Source: Phocaeicola coprophilus DSM 18228 = JCM 13818 (lineage in GTDB: Bacteria > Bacteroidota > Bacteroidia > Bacteroidales > Bacteroidaceae). Taken from it: a DNA stretch of 64,000 nt. A program made the translations under genes and the position numbers. This document shows positions 26,106 through 34,994 of the stretch, piece by piece (the stretch's first letter is position 1; each line of letters opens with the position of its first letter). Below the pieces are notes generated by a model. It searched no databases. It worked only from the letters and a program-made list of their open reading frames with translations, and was not told the DNA's origin. The DNA lies in NCBI RefSeq assembly GCF_000157915.1, contig NZ_EQ973643.1, forward strand, positions 299,771 to 363,770, in the 5' to 3' direction.

Positions 26106-27608
26106 ATGAACCGAAAAACAATGAAACAGATCCTTCTAGCATGGGGGATGAGCCTTCTGCCCCTGCTTCCCCAGGCAGGCACGGCACAAACCGCCAGACG
26201 CAGCATCACACTCGATGAAGCCATCCTTCTGGCACGGGTGCAAAGCGTAGATGCAGCAGTGGCCCTCAACAAACTGAAAACAGCTTACTGGGAGTACCGC
26301 ACCTTCCAGGCCAACCTGCTGCCGGAAATCAGCTTCACGGCCACGCTTCCGAGCTATAACAAGAAATACAACTCCTACCAGCAGGACAACGGAGCCTATA
26401 CCTACGTGCGCAATGACTATATGAATCTGTCCGGATCGATCTCCATCGACCAGAGCATCTGGCTGACCGGAGGTACGCTGTCGCTCACGACCTCACTGGA
26501 CTACCTGAGCCAGCTCAGCGGAAACAAATCCCGCCAGTTCATGTCCGTTCCGGTGGCGCTGACCCTCAACCAGCCCATCTTCAGCGTCAACAATGTGAAG
26601 TGGAACCGCCGCATCGAGCCGGTACGCTATGAGGAAGCCAAAGCGGCCTTCCTGAGTGCCACGGAAAACGTTACGCTGAACACCATCAACCATTTCTTCA
26701 ATCTGCTGCTGGCACGCGAACGGGTAAACATCTCCAGCCAGAACCTGGAAAATGCCCGCAAGCTGTACGAAGTGGCCAAGGTCAAACGCCGCATGGGAAA
26801 GATCAGCGAAAACGACCTGCTCCAGCTGCAGCTGAACATGCTGAATGCCGAATCGGCCCTGACCGACAACGAAAGTTCCCTGAAGAATGCCATGTTCACC
26901 CTCCGCTCGTTCCTGGCCCTGGAAGGACAGGAGGAACTGGACCCCGTCCTGCCTGACTCCATTCCCGGAGGACTGCTCAACTATCAGGACGTGCTGGAAA
27001 AAGCCCTGGCCAACAACTCCTTCGCCCGCAACATCCGTCGGCGCCAGCTGGAAGCCGACTACGAAGTGGCCAAAGCCAGGGGAAATCTCCGGGAAATCAC
27101 CCTGTTCGCCCAGGTGGGATATACGGGCACCGACCACAGCTTCCGTTCCTCCTACCAGCACCTGAAAGACAATCAGGTGGTGGAAGTCGGAATCAGAATC
27201 CCCCTGCTCGACTGGGGAAAACGGCGCGGACAGGTCCGTGTGGCCGAAAGCAACCGTCAGGTGACTGAAAGCAAGCTGCGCCAGGAGACCATGGACTTCA
27301 ACCAGAACCTCTTCATCCTGACCGAACAGTTCAACAACCAGAAACGCCAGCTGAAGATTGCCGGAGAAGCCGACCGGATTGCCCGCAAACGCTATCACAC
27401 CAATGTCGAAACCTTCATGGTGGGACAGATCAGCACCCTCGACCTGAACGACGCCCAGGTCAGCAAGGACGAAGCCCGCCAGAAACACATCAACGAGCTG
27501 TTCTATTACTGGTACTACTACTATCAGCTGCGCAGCCTCACGCTCTGGGATTTCGACCGGAACACCGGGATCGATGCAGACTTCGAGGAGATCATCCGCA
27601 GAGAATAG
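26106..27608 (+). CDS. TolC-type outer-membrane efflux protein
   Basis: 500 residues. A signal peptide (about 1-27, ending PQAGTAQ) is followed by 'ITLDEAILLAR', the classic start of OEP/TolC proteins, and two repeats of long coiled-coil helices with short outer-membrane strands. 'VGIRIPLLDWGKRRGQVRVAE' marks the second repeat. It forms the outer-membrane exit duct for the divergently encoded ABC exporter and adaptor. ATG 26106 was chosen because the frame upstream lacks a signal sequence. Expression probably depends on sigma-54 (25,870-25,885). Confidence 0.92.
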   Translation: MNRKTMKQILLAWGMSLLPLLPQAGTAQTARRSITLDEAILLARVQSVDAAVALNKLKTAYWEYRTFQANLLPEISFTATLPSYNKKYNSYQQDNGAYTYVRNDYMNLSGSISIDQSIWLTGGTLSLTTSLDYLSQLSGNKSRQFMSVPVALTLNQPIFSVNNVKWNRRIEPVRYEEAKAAFLSATENVTLNTINHFFNLLLARERVNISSQNLENARKLYEVAKVKRRMGKISENDLLQLQLNMLNAESALTDNESSLKNAMFTLRSFLALEGQEELDPVLPDSIPGGLLNYQDVLEKALANNSFARNIRRRQLEADYEVAKARGNLREITLFAQVGYTGTDHSFRSSYQHLKDNQVVEVGIRIPLLDWGKRRGQVRVAESNRQVTESKLRQETMDFNQNLFILTEQFNNQKRQLKIAGEADRIARKRYHTNVETFMVGQISTLDLNDAQVSKDEARQKHINELFYYWYYYYQLRSLTLWDFDRNTGIDADFEEIIRRE

Positions 27609-27625
27609 GCAGAACCGGTGCAGCC

Positions 27626-30184
27626 CTACAGACGGGCCTTTTCGCTCTGACCGGCTCCGGTACCCTTATATTTGCTCTTAGTGGCATTGAACTTATACGA
27701 AAGCTGGATCCCCACACGCTGCCAGTCGCGGTAGATACGGTTCCCGTTGTAGGAATCGATCCCATAGACATTGAAATGATAATACCCGGTACGGAGTATA
27801 TCATCCGCAGTCAGCGACAACGTCAGCGCATCGTCCTTCAGGAACGACTTGCTGACACGGGCATTCAGCCGGCCCTCCAGACGGTTCACCATGAATCCCA
27901 TCCGTGCGGCGGTCTGCAGACTGCCCTGTACGTTCAGAAACCAGCCCTGCGGCAACGTAAAGCTGTTGTCCCATCCGAAATTAAACAGCGGCTGCCGGCG
28001 CCAGACCTCAATCCCCAGGTTACGGCCGTCGGGAGCAGCATATACCCCGCTAATACTGAACTGCGGCTGCCAGACACCGATCCGCGGAGCAGCGCTCAGA
28101 TTGATGATGCAGCTTGAACCCGGTGCCAGATTGGCCGAAGTGAACAGCAGGATTCCCGGATGGGTTTCCTCATTGTAAGGCATGGTAATGTTCGTGAGCA
28201 AATTTCTGGTACGCCCATACTGCACATAGGCAAACAGCCATTTGTAAGCCAGGTTCAGCGACAGGATGCTGGCCTGCGACGGTTCCAGTCCCGGATTCCC
28301 CGTCGTATACGAATACTGGGTCCGGTAGCTGACGGCATTGGTCAGCAAGGCATACGAAGGATTGGTCCGCATCGTCTTCCAGGCAAGTGCCAGACTGAGA
28401 TCCCGGTCCGACCAGCTGACAGACGCCGTGGGAATCAGCTCATCATACACCGGACTCTGTTCCTCCACCCGGACCCCCTGATCCCAATAATCCGTGGCAC
28501 GGTGCTCATAGCGCAGCCCCGCATTCGCCCGCCATTTTCCCCAGGAAGCCGAATACCCGGCAAAGACCGCAAAGGCACGCTGGCGGATGAAATTGTCCGC
28601 ATCGGCCGAGAAGCCGCTTTGCGTGAAAAGATCCTTCCGCTCCGTCAGCGTTCCTTCCGACCCGAACGACAGCTGCCCTTTTCCCAGCTTCACGCCTGCC
28701 TGAAGCCGGGCCGCATAAAGCCGGCTTTCCGAGTCGGACACACTGCTGATGTCCGCCTCGCTTCCGTCCTCCGCATACTGGCTGCTCTTCATGCGGTTGT
28801 CCAGATAATCCGCATTCAGATCCAGCGTCCACCGGCCGGCCTCGCCCACATAATACGCATTGACCGCATGATTGATCCCGTCGCGGGGACAGGAACGCAT
28901 CACGAAGTCCGCCCGTTCCACCTCAGTCCCGTTGCAGGAAGTGACCGTTTCCCCCCACGACCGCTGGAGGGCAGTGCCCAGTGTTCCCCCCGGCGTATAC
29001 TTCACTCCGAACGAATGATGCTCGTTCACCTCACAGTTGAAGCCCGCCTCGGCCGAGAACCTCTGCGACCGCGACGTCTGCACATCACCGGCCACCGTCT
29101 CCCACACATCCTTTCCCTCCGTGCGGATCACGGCCTCCGTCTCTCCGTATGAATTCTTTTCGCTGACATAGCCCTTCACAAAAAAGTCCAGCCCTCCGGT
29201 GCGGAAATTCAGGGCCACCTGCTGGTCGCCGTTCGCCCACCGTCCCTGGTTGTAGCCCAGGTTCACGCTTCCGCTCCAGCCTTCCCCCCGCTGGCGGAGC
29301 GTACGGATGCGGATGACCGCAGGCACGTCGGCAGCATACTCCGGGCCGGGCGCCGTGATCACCTCCGCCGACAGGATCTCCGAAGCCCGGAGCCGGTCGA
29401 GTTCCCCCATGTCGCGCACCTTCCGGCTGTTGATGTAGATTTCCGGCGTACCGCTTCCCAGCACCGAAAGACTTCCGTTGCGGCTGGTGACAAAAGGCAG
29501 GTGAGCCAGCATCTCCCCCGCCGTACCCATCCGTGCCAGCGACGTACCGGCCACGTTCGCCTTCACCCCGCCGGCCGAAGGCTCTATCAGTCTGCGGCGG
29601 CCCGTCACGGTCACCTCCTCCAGCATCTGTGCGTCGGGAGCCAGCCGGATCCGGTTGCCGGCAGCCGCAGACTGCACCACGGTCGCATACCCCACCGACG
29701 ACACCTTCAGCAGATACGCCTTCCCCTCTTCCGCCGTCATCAGGAACGAGCCGTCCTCACGGCTGACGCATCCGTTCACAAACACCGAATCGGGCGTAAG
29801 CAGTAGCACGTTGCTGTACGGGAGCGGACGGTCCGCCTCGTCAGTCACCCTGCCCCGCACGGCAACCGGCAGCCTGTGCACACTGTCCGGCAGGACGATG
29901 AGATACTCCTCCCCCCTGCGCACCGAGGTGAGCGGTTTACCCTCAAGCAGCTTCTTCACCGCTTGTTCCACCGCCATATCGCGGATGGAAGCCGTCACCC
30001 GGTAAGGCTGTACATCGCTGTAAGTAAACAGAATGCTGCATCCCGAAGCCTGTTCCAGCTTCTTCAGGGCAGCCGACAGAGGCACCTCCTTCAGCTCTGC
30101 GCTGACCGGGCGTCCCGTCTGAGCCGGCAGGGTCAGGACCGCCCCCGTCCATGCCAGCAGCAAAAAGATCATTTTCGTTTTCAT
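27626..30184 (-). CDS. TonB-dependent receptor with STN domain
   Basis: 852 residues. Signal peptide (1-~22), then a secretin/TonB short N-terminal (STN) domain (about 30-85, 'VPLSAALKKLEQASGCSILFTYSDV') used for signalling to FecR. A carboxypeptidase-like beta sandwich (about 108-185) ends near 'MLEEVTVTGRR', a TonB-box-like motif, followed by plug and a barrel of the 'outer membrane beta-barrel family' type, not SusC type. With the FecR and ECF genes directly upstream on the same strand it makes a cell-surface signalling system. No SusD partner lies next to it. Substrate unknown. Confidence 0.88.
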   Translation of the reverse strand: MKTKMIFLLLAWTGAVLTLPAQTGRPVSAELKEVPLSAALKKLEQASGCSILFTYSDVQPYRVTASIRDMAVEQAVKKLLEGKPLTSVRRGEEYLIVLPDSVHRLPVAVRGRVTDEADRPLPYSNVLLLTPDSVFVNGCVSREDGSFLMTAEEGKAYLLKVSSVGYATVVQSAAAGNRIRLAPDAQMLEEVTVTGRRRLIEPSAGGVKANVAGTSLARMGTAGEMLAHLPFVTSRNGSLSVLGSGTPEIYINSRKVRDMGELDRLRASEILSAEVITAPGPEYAADVPAVIRIRTLRQRGEGWSGSVNLGYNQGRWANGDQQVALNFRTGGLDFFVKGYVSEKNSYGETEAVIRTEGKDVWETVAGDVQTSRSQRFSAEAGFNCEVNEHHSFGVKYTPGGTLGTALQRSWGETVTSCNGTEVERADFVMRSCPRDGINHAVNAYYVGEAGRWTLDLNADYLDNRMKSSQYAEDGSEADISSVSDSESRLYAARLQAGVKLGKGQLSFGSEGTLTERKDLFTQSGFSADADNFIRQRAFAVFAGYSASWGKWRANAGLRYEHRATDYWDQGVRVEEQSPVYDELIPTASVSWSDRDLSLALAWKTMRTNPSYALLTNAVSYRTQYSYTTGNPGLEPSQASILSLNLAYKWLFAYVQYGRTRNLLTNITMPYNEETHPGILLFTSANLAPGSSCIINLSAAPRIGVWQPQFSISGVYAAPDGRNLGIEVWRRQPLFNFGWDNSFTLPQGWFLNVQGSLQTAARMGFMVNRLEGRLNARVSKSFLKDDALTLSLTADDILRTGYYHFNVYGIDSYNGNRIYRDWQRVGIQLSYKFNATKSKYKGTGAGQSEKARL

Positions 30185-30273
30185 GGTTCAAAATTCTGAC
30201 TGATTCTGCTTCTGTTACGGAGAGCATGCCCGATCGGGTACCGGAAAAGCACATTTTTTTCAGAAAAAAAATT

Positions 30274-31335
30274 TCAGATGCCCACCACCACCCGGCCGTC
30301 CTCGATCCGGGCCCTGACCTTGCGCAGGCAGTTCAGCAGCTCCAGCACCTGCTCCAGCGAATCCTTCCGGTCCGCCCGGAAATGCAGGCGTTCCTGCATC
30401 ACCTCCCTGTCGGTGAACACGATATCCACGTTATACCACCGCCCCAGCTCGCGCATGATCTCCACCAGCGGAGCATCATCAAAGGCAAACCGGCCGTCGG
30501 TCCACGCACGGCAGTCCTCCGCATCGTCCACGGTCTTCCTGCCCAGGCTGCAGTCCGTTCCTTCCCCCGGTCTGAGCAGCAGTTCCCCCCGGTGCCTGTC
30601 GCTCACCTTCACGCTTCCCCGGAGCAGGGTCACCCGCGTATCCTCCGGCGAATAGGCCCTCACGTTGAACGAAGTGCCCAGCACCTGCGTCTGCAGGGCC
30701 GCCGTCTCCACCACAAAGGGATGCAGGCTGTCGGGCGCCACCTCAAAGTAGGCCTCCCCCTGCAGCGTCACCTCGCGCCGTTCCCTTCCGCCGAAGCTCC
30801 CGGGATAGCTGAGCGAGCTTTCCGCATTGAGCCACACCCGCGACCCGTCCGGCAGCACCAGCCGGCGGCTCATGCCCCGGGGAATGCGGACCGTACGGAT
30901 ACCGCCGCACACTTCCTCCTTCACCTCCCCTCCGGCAGGTCCGGCCCTGAACACCGTATATTCCCTGCGTCCCGTCAGGGGCAGCATCATCAGCAGGGCC
31001 AGCGAAGCCGCCACTGCCAGCGCCGTCCACCAGGCCGCCCTGCGCATCCGCTTCCTGCCGCGGGCAGCACCGGCAGCATCCGGATGGCGGCGGCAGAAAG
31101 CCTCCCACTGTCCGTCCACATTGGGAGCTGCGGCATGACGGCGTGCCAGCGCCTCGCGGCAGTCAAGCAGGTCGCGGCAGGCTGCCACACACTCCCTGTC
31201 GGCCAGCAGTTCCTCCAGTTCTTCCTTGGTGAAGCGCCCGGGATGCTCCAGGGCATCCAGCGTACGCCCCATCCTGTCTTCGTTCTCTTTCATATCCATC
31301 GGTCGATCGTTTTCTGTATTCCAATTACGTTTCAT
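30274..31335 (-). CDS. FecR-type anti-sigma factor
   Basis: 353 residues. An N-terminal cytoplasmic region (about 1-98), one membrane helix (about 104-121, WWTALAVAASLALLMMLPL), then a periplasmic FecR domain: 'IPRGMSRRLVLPDGSRVWLN', then 'GEAYFEVAPDSLHPFVVET' and 'LGTSFNVRAY'. The C-terminal part (about 280-353) is a DUF4974-like domain expected to touch the receptor STN domain. It overlaps the ECF sigma gene by 11 bp, so the two are translated together. Confidence 0.92.
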   Translation of the reverse strand: MKRNWNTENDRPMDMKENEDRMGRTLDALEHPGRFTKEELEELLADRECVAACRDLLDCREALARRHAAAPNVDGQWEAFCRRHPDAAGAARGRKRMRRAAWWTALAVAASLALLMMLPLTGRREYTVFRAGPAGGEVKEEVCGGIRTVRIPRGMSRRLVLPDGSRVWLNAESSLSYPGSFGGRERREVTLQGEAYFEVAPDSLHPFVVETAALQTQVLGTSFNVRAYSPEDTRVTLLRGSVKVSDRHRGELLLRPGEGTDCSLGRKTVDDAEDCRAWTDGRFAFDDAPLVEIMRELGRWYNVDIVFTDREVMQERLHFRADRKDSLEQVLELLNCLRKVRARIEDGRVVVGI

Positions 31336-31855
31336 CCGTCTTTCCGGGTACCTTCCCCCGCCGTTTTTCTCCGCATCCCAGTTCTTCCCGCAGCATCCGC
31401 AGGGCCTTCACGATGTGTTTCTTCACCCCGTCGGGCGTGATGCCCCTCTCCTCGGCCACCTCGCGGTATTTCTTCCCGTCGTAGTAACACTGCTTCACAA
31501 TGCTCCGGGTGGGATCGGTCATCCGCTCCAGACAGCGCTCCATGCGCCTCACCCGCTCCTCGCGCTCCCCGGGAGGGATGGACGGATCCTCCGAAGTGAG
31601 GGTACGGAGGAAGGTGGCGTACTGCTGTTCCACCTGTCTGTGGCGCAGATAGTCTATGCAACGGTTACGGGTACGAGTGTAAAGGCAAGCTACGGCCGTT
31701 GCTTCCTGCAATTGTTCCCGATCCTTCCAGGCCTGTTCGAAAACATCGTTGACAATGTCACGGCAAGCCTCTTCGTCAGCAACAAAGCGGAAAGCATAAT
31801 AGTACAGACGGGCATAATTCCCCCGATAAAGCTGTTCAAAATGGTCTGTTTTCAC
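31325..31855 (-). CDS. ECF-type RNA polymerase sigma factor
   Basis: 176 residues with sigma region 2 ('FEQLYRGNYARLYYYAFRFV', 'ACRDIVNDVFEQAWKDRE') and region 4 helix-turn-helix ('KKYREVAEERGITPDGVKKHI'). It is the Bacteroidetes FecI-like type, held inactive by the FecR-type protein whose gene overlaps its end. It likely directs transcription of the TonB receptor operon and possibly itself. Its 264-bp upstream region is shared with the divergent NtrC-type regulator. Confidence 0.93.
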   Translation of the reverse strand: MKTDHFEQLYRGNYARLYYYAFRFVADEEACRDIVNDVFEQAWKDREQLQEATAVACLYTRTRNRCIDYLRHRQVEQQYATFLRTLTSEDPSIPPGEREERVRRMERCLERMTDPTRSIVKQCYYDGKKYREVAEERGITPDGVKKHIVKALRMLREELGCGEKRRGKVPGKTDET

Positions 31856-32082
31856 ACTCTTATTTTCTCTGGAACTTATTTACTTTCTGTCATCCACTCT
31901 CCAAATACAAACATGCGTCAAAAGGAGAATGAAGAAATTCGGGCGGCAAATGTAATGGATTCCGGAAAGAATTGCAAACATTTCATTCCTAACCGTTGCT
32001 TTGGCAACATCAGCCAGTCCCTCAGAAATCATTCCCTGAAGTAAACAATTTGCCAGTGTGAAAAAAATTTGCCAAAAAGAAG

Positions 32083-32090
32083 TATCTTTG
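32083..32090 (+). promoter_or_regulatory. -7 box TATCTTTG for the two-component genes
   Basis: Perfect TAnnTTTG match 29 bp before ATG 32120, so a housekeeping-type promoter for the regulator and kinase. The -33 element is unclear. AATTTGCCA is repeated at 32047-32055 and 32066-32074 just upstream. Confidence 0.6.
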
Positions 32091-32119
32091 CAGTAACTCA
32101 ACAATACAAACAGACCTTT

Positions 32120-33487
32120 ATGATTCTTATCATTGACGACGACAGTGCCATCCGGTCCTCCCTCAGCTTTATGCTGAAACGGGCCAAATACGAGGTAGAA
32201 ACAGCTTCCGGCCCCAAAGAGGCTATCGAAATTATCCGCAGGACTGCTCCGCAGCTGATCCTGATGGACATGAACTTCACGCTTTCCACCAGCGGAGAAG
32301 AAGGACTGACCCTGCTCCGGCAGACCCGTATTTTCCGGCCGGATGTTCCGGTTATCCTGATGACTGCATGGGGAAGTATCCGTCTGGCCGTACAAGGCAT
32401 GCAGGCAGGAGCTTTTGATTTCATTACCAAACCCTGGAACAATGCCGCACTCATGCAACGCATTGAAACAGCTCTGGAACTGACTGCCCCGCAAAAGGAA
32501 ACGCCCGGATCTGCAGACCAGAAGCACGCCGGATTCGACCGCCACCGGATCATCGGCAAGAGCAGAGCCCTGAACGAAGTGCTCGATACACTCTGCCGGA
32601 TTGCTCCAACCAACGCACCGGTCCTGATCACAGGAGAAAGCGGTACGGGTAAGGAACTGATTGCCGAAGCCCTGCACGTCAACAGCCGGAGGGCCTCGGG
32701 CCCCTTCGTCAAGGTCAATCTGGGAGGAATCTCACAAAGCCTGTTTGAAAGTGAAATGTTCGGTCACCGGAAAGGAGCCTTTACGGATGCTGTTACAGAC
32801 CGCATCGGCCGGTTTGAAATGGCCGACCGGGGAACGATCTTCCTGGATGAGATCGGAGAGCTGGATCTCAGTTGCCAGGTAAAACTGTTGCGCGTTCTGC
32901 AGGACCAGACCTTCGAAGTGCTGGGGGACAGCCGTCCGAGAAAAGTGGATATCCGCGTCGTATGTGCCACCAATGCAGATCTTCCGCAAATGGTCCGTGA
33001 ACATACTTTCCGCGAAGACCTGTTCTACCGCATCAACCTGATCACCGTTCATCTGCCTGCCCTGCGCGAACGGCGGGAGGATATTCCGTTGCTGGCACGC
33101 CATTTTGCCGACCGCCAGTGTGAACAAAACCAGTTACCACCCGTAGATTTTACAAGTGATGCACTTGATTTCCTGTCGTCACTTCCCTATCCCGGCAATA
33201 TCCGTGAGCTCAAGAATCTGGTGGAGCGTACCCTGCTGGTCAGCGGAAAGACCAGACTGACAGAAGCAGACTTCCGGCTATGTTATCAACAGCCTGTTCA
33301 TAACTCTGCCGCAAAGCTACAAGTGCCTCAAGGCATGACACTGGAAGAGATCGAAAAACAAACCATTCTGCAGGCTATGAAAGAATGTGGCAACAACCTA
33401 TCACAGGTAGCTGCTTTACTGGGTATCAGCCGGGGAGCTCTGTACCGCCGGCTGGAAAAATACAACCTGCCTGTCGGCAATTCCTGA
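32120..33487 (+). CDS. NtrC-type sigma-54 response regulator
   Basis: 455 residues in three parts. Receiver (1-~118) with acidic pocket Asp6-8, phospho-acceptor Asp50 (LILMDMNF) and Lys104 (FITKPW). AAA+ domain (about 143-375) with Walker A GESGTGKE (172-179), the sigma-54 contact loop GAFTDA (219-224, Asp where many have Gly, as I recall from other Bacteroidetes members), Walker B FLDEIG (241-246) and an arginine finger region ('FREDLFYRINL'). Fis-type helix-turn-helix at the end ('NLSQVAALLGISRGALYRRL'). It needs RpoN; the only good sigma-54 promoters I found in the window are the divergent pair at the efflux genes. ATG 32120 was chosen because it starts the receiver exactly. Confidence 0.94.
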   Translation: MILIIDDDSAIRSSLSFMLKRAKYEVETASGPKEAIEIIRRTAPQLILMDMNFTLSTSGEEGLTLLRQTRIFRPDVPVILMTAWGSIRLAVQGMQAGAFDFITKPWNNAALMQRIETALELTAPQKETPGSADQKHAGFDRHRIIGKSRALNEVLDTLCRIAPTNAPVLITGESGTGKELIAEALHVNSRRASGPFVKVNLGGISQSLFESEMFGHRKGAFTDAVTDRIGRFEMADRGTIFLDEIGELDLSCQVKLLRVLQDQTFEVLGDSRPRKVDIRVVCATNADLPQMVREHTFREDLFYRINLITVHLPALRERREDIPLLARHFADRQCEQNQLPPVDFTSDALDFLSSLPYPGNIRELKNLVERTLLVSGKTRLTEADFRLCYQQPVHNSAAKLQVPQGMTLEEIEKQTILQAMKECGNNLSQVAALLGISRGALYRRLEKYNLPVGNS

Positions 33488-33505
33488 TCCCTAAACTTCA
33501 CCGGT

Positions 33506-34831
33506 ATGAAAATAAGAACTCAGTTCCTCATTCTCGCCTTCCTGCTGCTGACAGCAGGCTGCCTGATTTCAGCTCTTATCCTGAAGGATCGGGGTTTGTT
33601 GTTTTATCTGACAGAAGGAGTAATCCTGGTCACACTCCTCTTCCTTATTTATTTTTATCAGAAGGTAGTGAAACCGATCCGAAGTATCGGAAACGGAATG
33701 GAACTGCTGCGCGAACAGGACTTCAGCAGCCGGCTTTCGCCTGTAGGACAAAAGGATGCCGACCGCATCGTACAAGTGTTCAACCGCATGATGGAACAAC
33801 TGAAAGACGAACGTCTCCGCCTGCGTGAACAGAATCATTTCCTGGATCTGCTGATCAGCGCTTCTCCCATGGGAGTGATCATCCTGGATTTCGATGATCA
33901 CATTTCCATGCTCAATCAGGCCGCTGTCCGGTTTATGGGTTATACCGCTCCGGAAGAACTGACCGGAAAAAAGATTGAAGAACTGAATTCTCCTCTGGCT
34001 GAGGAACTGAACCGCATTGCCCGTAACAAGACAGAAACCATACGTCTGAGCGATTCCATGATCTACCGCTGCTCCCGACTCTCTTTTGTCGACCGGGGAT
34101 TTGCCCACCCGTTCATCCTCATCGAAAGCCTGACCTCCGAAGTTGTAAAAGCTGAAAAGAAAGCCTACGAGAAAGTAATCCGCATGATTGCACACGAAGT
34201 AAACAATACCGTAGCAGGCATTACATCTACCCTGGAGTCCGTGAGCGATGCCCTGCAGGATACGGAAGACTCTGATGACTTGCGCGAAGTGATGCAGGTA
34301 TGCGTGGAACGGTGTTACAGCATGAGCCGGTTTATCACCAACTTTGCAGATGTGGTCAAGATCCCTGATGCCCAGCTCCAGACTGTCTATCTGAACGAAC
34401 GGGTAACAGCCTGCAAACGCTTCATGGAGAACATTTGCCGGAACAAGGATATCCAGCTTCATATCAGCCTGTGTGAAGAAAATCCACAAGTGCAGATGGA
34501 CACGACTCTCTTTGAACAGGTAATCGTAAATATTCTCAAGAATGCAGCCGAAAGTATCGAGGTTCACGGAAATATCTATATACAGACAACCTCCAGTCCG
34601 GTGACACTGGAAATAGCCGATACGGGAGCAGGTATCAGCCGCGAAGTAGAAGCCCGGTTATTCAGCCCGTTCTTCTCCACCAAGCCCAACGGACAAGGGA
34701 TCGGCCTCATCTTTATCCGTGACGTACTGATCAAACACGGATGTACTTTCTCTCTGCGTACATGGCCTGACGGTCTGACACGTTTCCTCATCCGCTTTCC
34801 TCACAACGACCGCACGATTCAGCCCGATTGA
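33506..34831 (+). CDS. Membrane histidine kinase with PAS domain
   Basis: 441 residues. Two membrane helices (about 6-26 and 33-51) are separated by only ~6 residues, so there is no real periplasmic sensor; stimulus is probably read in or at the membrane, or by the cytoplasmic parts. Then HAMP (about 52-104), a PAS domain (about 109-205), a dimerisation/phosphoacceptor helix with His230 (MIAHEVNNTVAG), and an ATPase domain with N-box Asn346 (NILKNAAES), G1 'DTGAGIS' and G2 'GQGIGL'. It lies 18 bp after the response regulator, its obvious partner. The 22-bp repeats begin within its last codons. Confidence 0.93.
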   Translation: MKIRTQFLILAFLLLTAGCLISALILKDRGLLFYLTEGVILVTLLFLIYFYQKVVKPIRSIGNGMELLREQDFSSRLSPVGQKDADRIVQVFNRMMEQLKDERLRLREQNHFLDLLISASPMGVIILDFDDHISMLNQAAVRFMGYTAPEELTGKKIEELNSPLAEELNRIARNKTETIRLSDSMIYRCSRLSFVDRGFAHPFILIESLTSEVVKAEKKAYEKVIRMIAHEVNNTVAGITSTLESVSDALQDTEDSDDLREVMQVCVERCYSMSRFITNFADVVKIPDAQLQTVYLNERVTACKRFMENICRNKDIQLHISLCEENPQVQMDTTLFEQVIVNILKNAAESIEVHGNIYIQTTSSPVTLEIADTGAGISREVEARLFSPFFSTKPNGQGIGLIFIRDVLIKHGCTFSLRTWPDGLTRFLIRFPHNDRTIQPD

Positions 34832-34883
34832 CCGCACGATCCGGCTCCAACGACCGCACGATTCAGCCTTAACGACCGCACGA
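34808..34883. repeat. Four-copy 22-bp direct repeat
   Basis: GACCGCACGA occurs at 34808, 34830, 34852 and 34874, exactly 22 bp apart, with partly conserved flanks (copies 1 and 3 continue TTCAGCC). The array begins in the last codons of the kinase gene and ends ~110 bp before the next gene. A period of 22 bp, about two helical turns, puts all copies on one DNA face. Confidence 0.75.
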
Positions 34884-34932
34884 ATGAACCGGCATATGCA
34901 GAGCCATTCTTTCAGTAACAATTTCTTCACAA

Positions 34933-34956
34933 CTGCGTAACCTGCATGTTACGCAG
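34933..34956. promoter_or_regulatory. Perfect palindrome at the SusCD-operon promoter
   Basis: CTGCGTAAC (34933-34941) and GTTACGCAG (34948-34956) are perfect complements around a 6-bp centre. They cover the -33 region of the promoter whose -7 box is at 34963-34970, the classic position for a repressor operator. Confidence 0.65.
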
Positions 34957-34962
34957 CAGGGG

Positions 34963-34970
34963 TATTTTTG
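34963..34970 (+). promoter_or_regulatory. -7 box TATTTTTG of the SusCD operon
   Basis: Perfect TAnnTTTG match 24 bp before ATG 34995. The -33 position falls inside the palindrome. Confidence 0.6.
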
Positions 34971-34994
34971 CAGCGTCAAAAAATACTTCAAGAC

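Noticed and set aside
25771-26109. A Lys/Arg-rich open frame in the leader of the TolC-type gene
   Set aside because: It arises from the T-poor sequence, which lacks stop codons in more than one frame. There is no domain or export signal.
30151-31440. A 429-codon open frame on the plus strand
   Set aside because: It is antisense to the FecR and ECF sigma genes, which are unmistakable; its translation is Pro/His/Arg-rich.
32047-32074. AATTTGCCA direct repeat as operator
   Set aside because: Only two 9-bp copies in A/T-rich DNA; too weak to claim beyond a note.
34808-34883. CRISPR-like array
   Set aside because: Repeat unit and spacing (10 conserved bases per 22 bp) are far too short, no cas genes are near, and the spacers are themselves similar.
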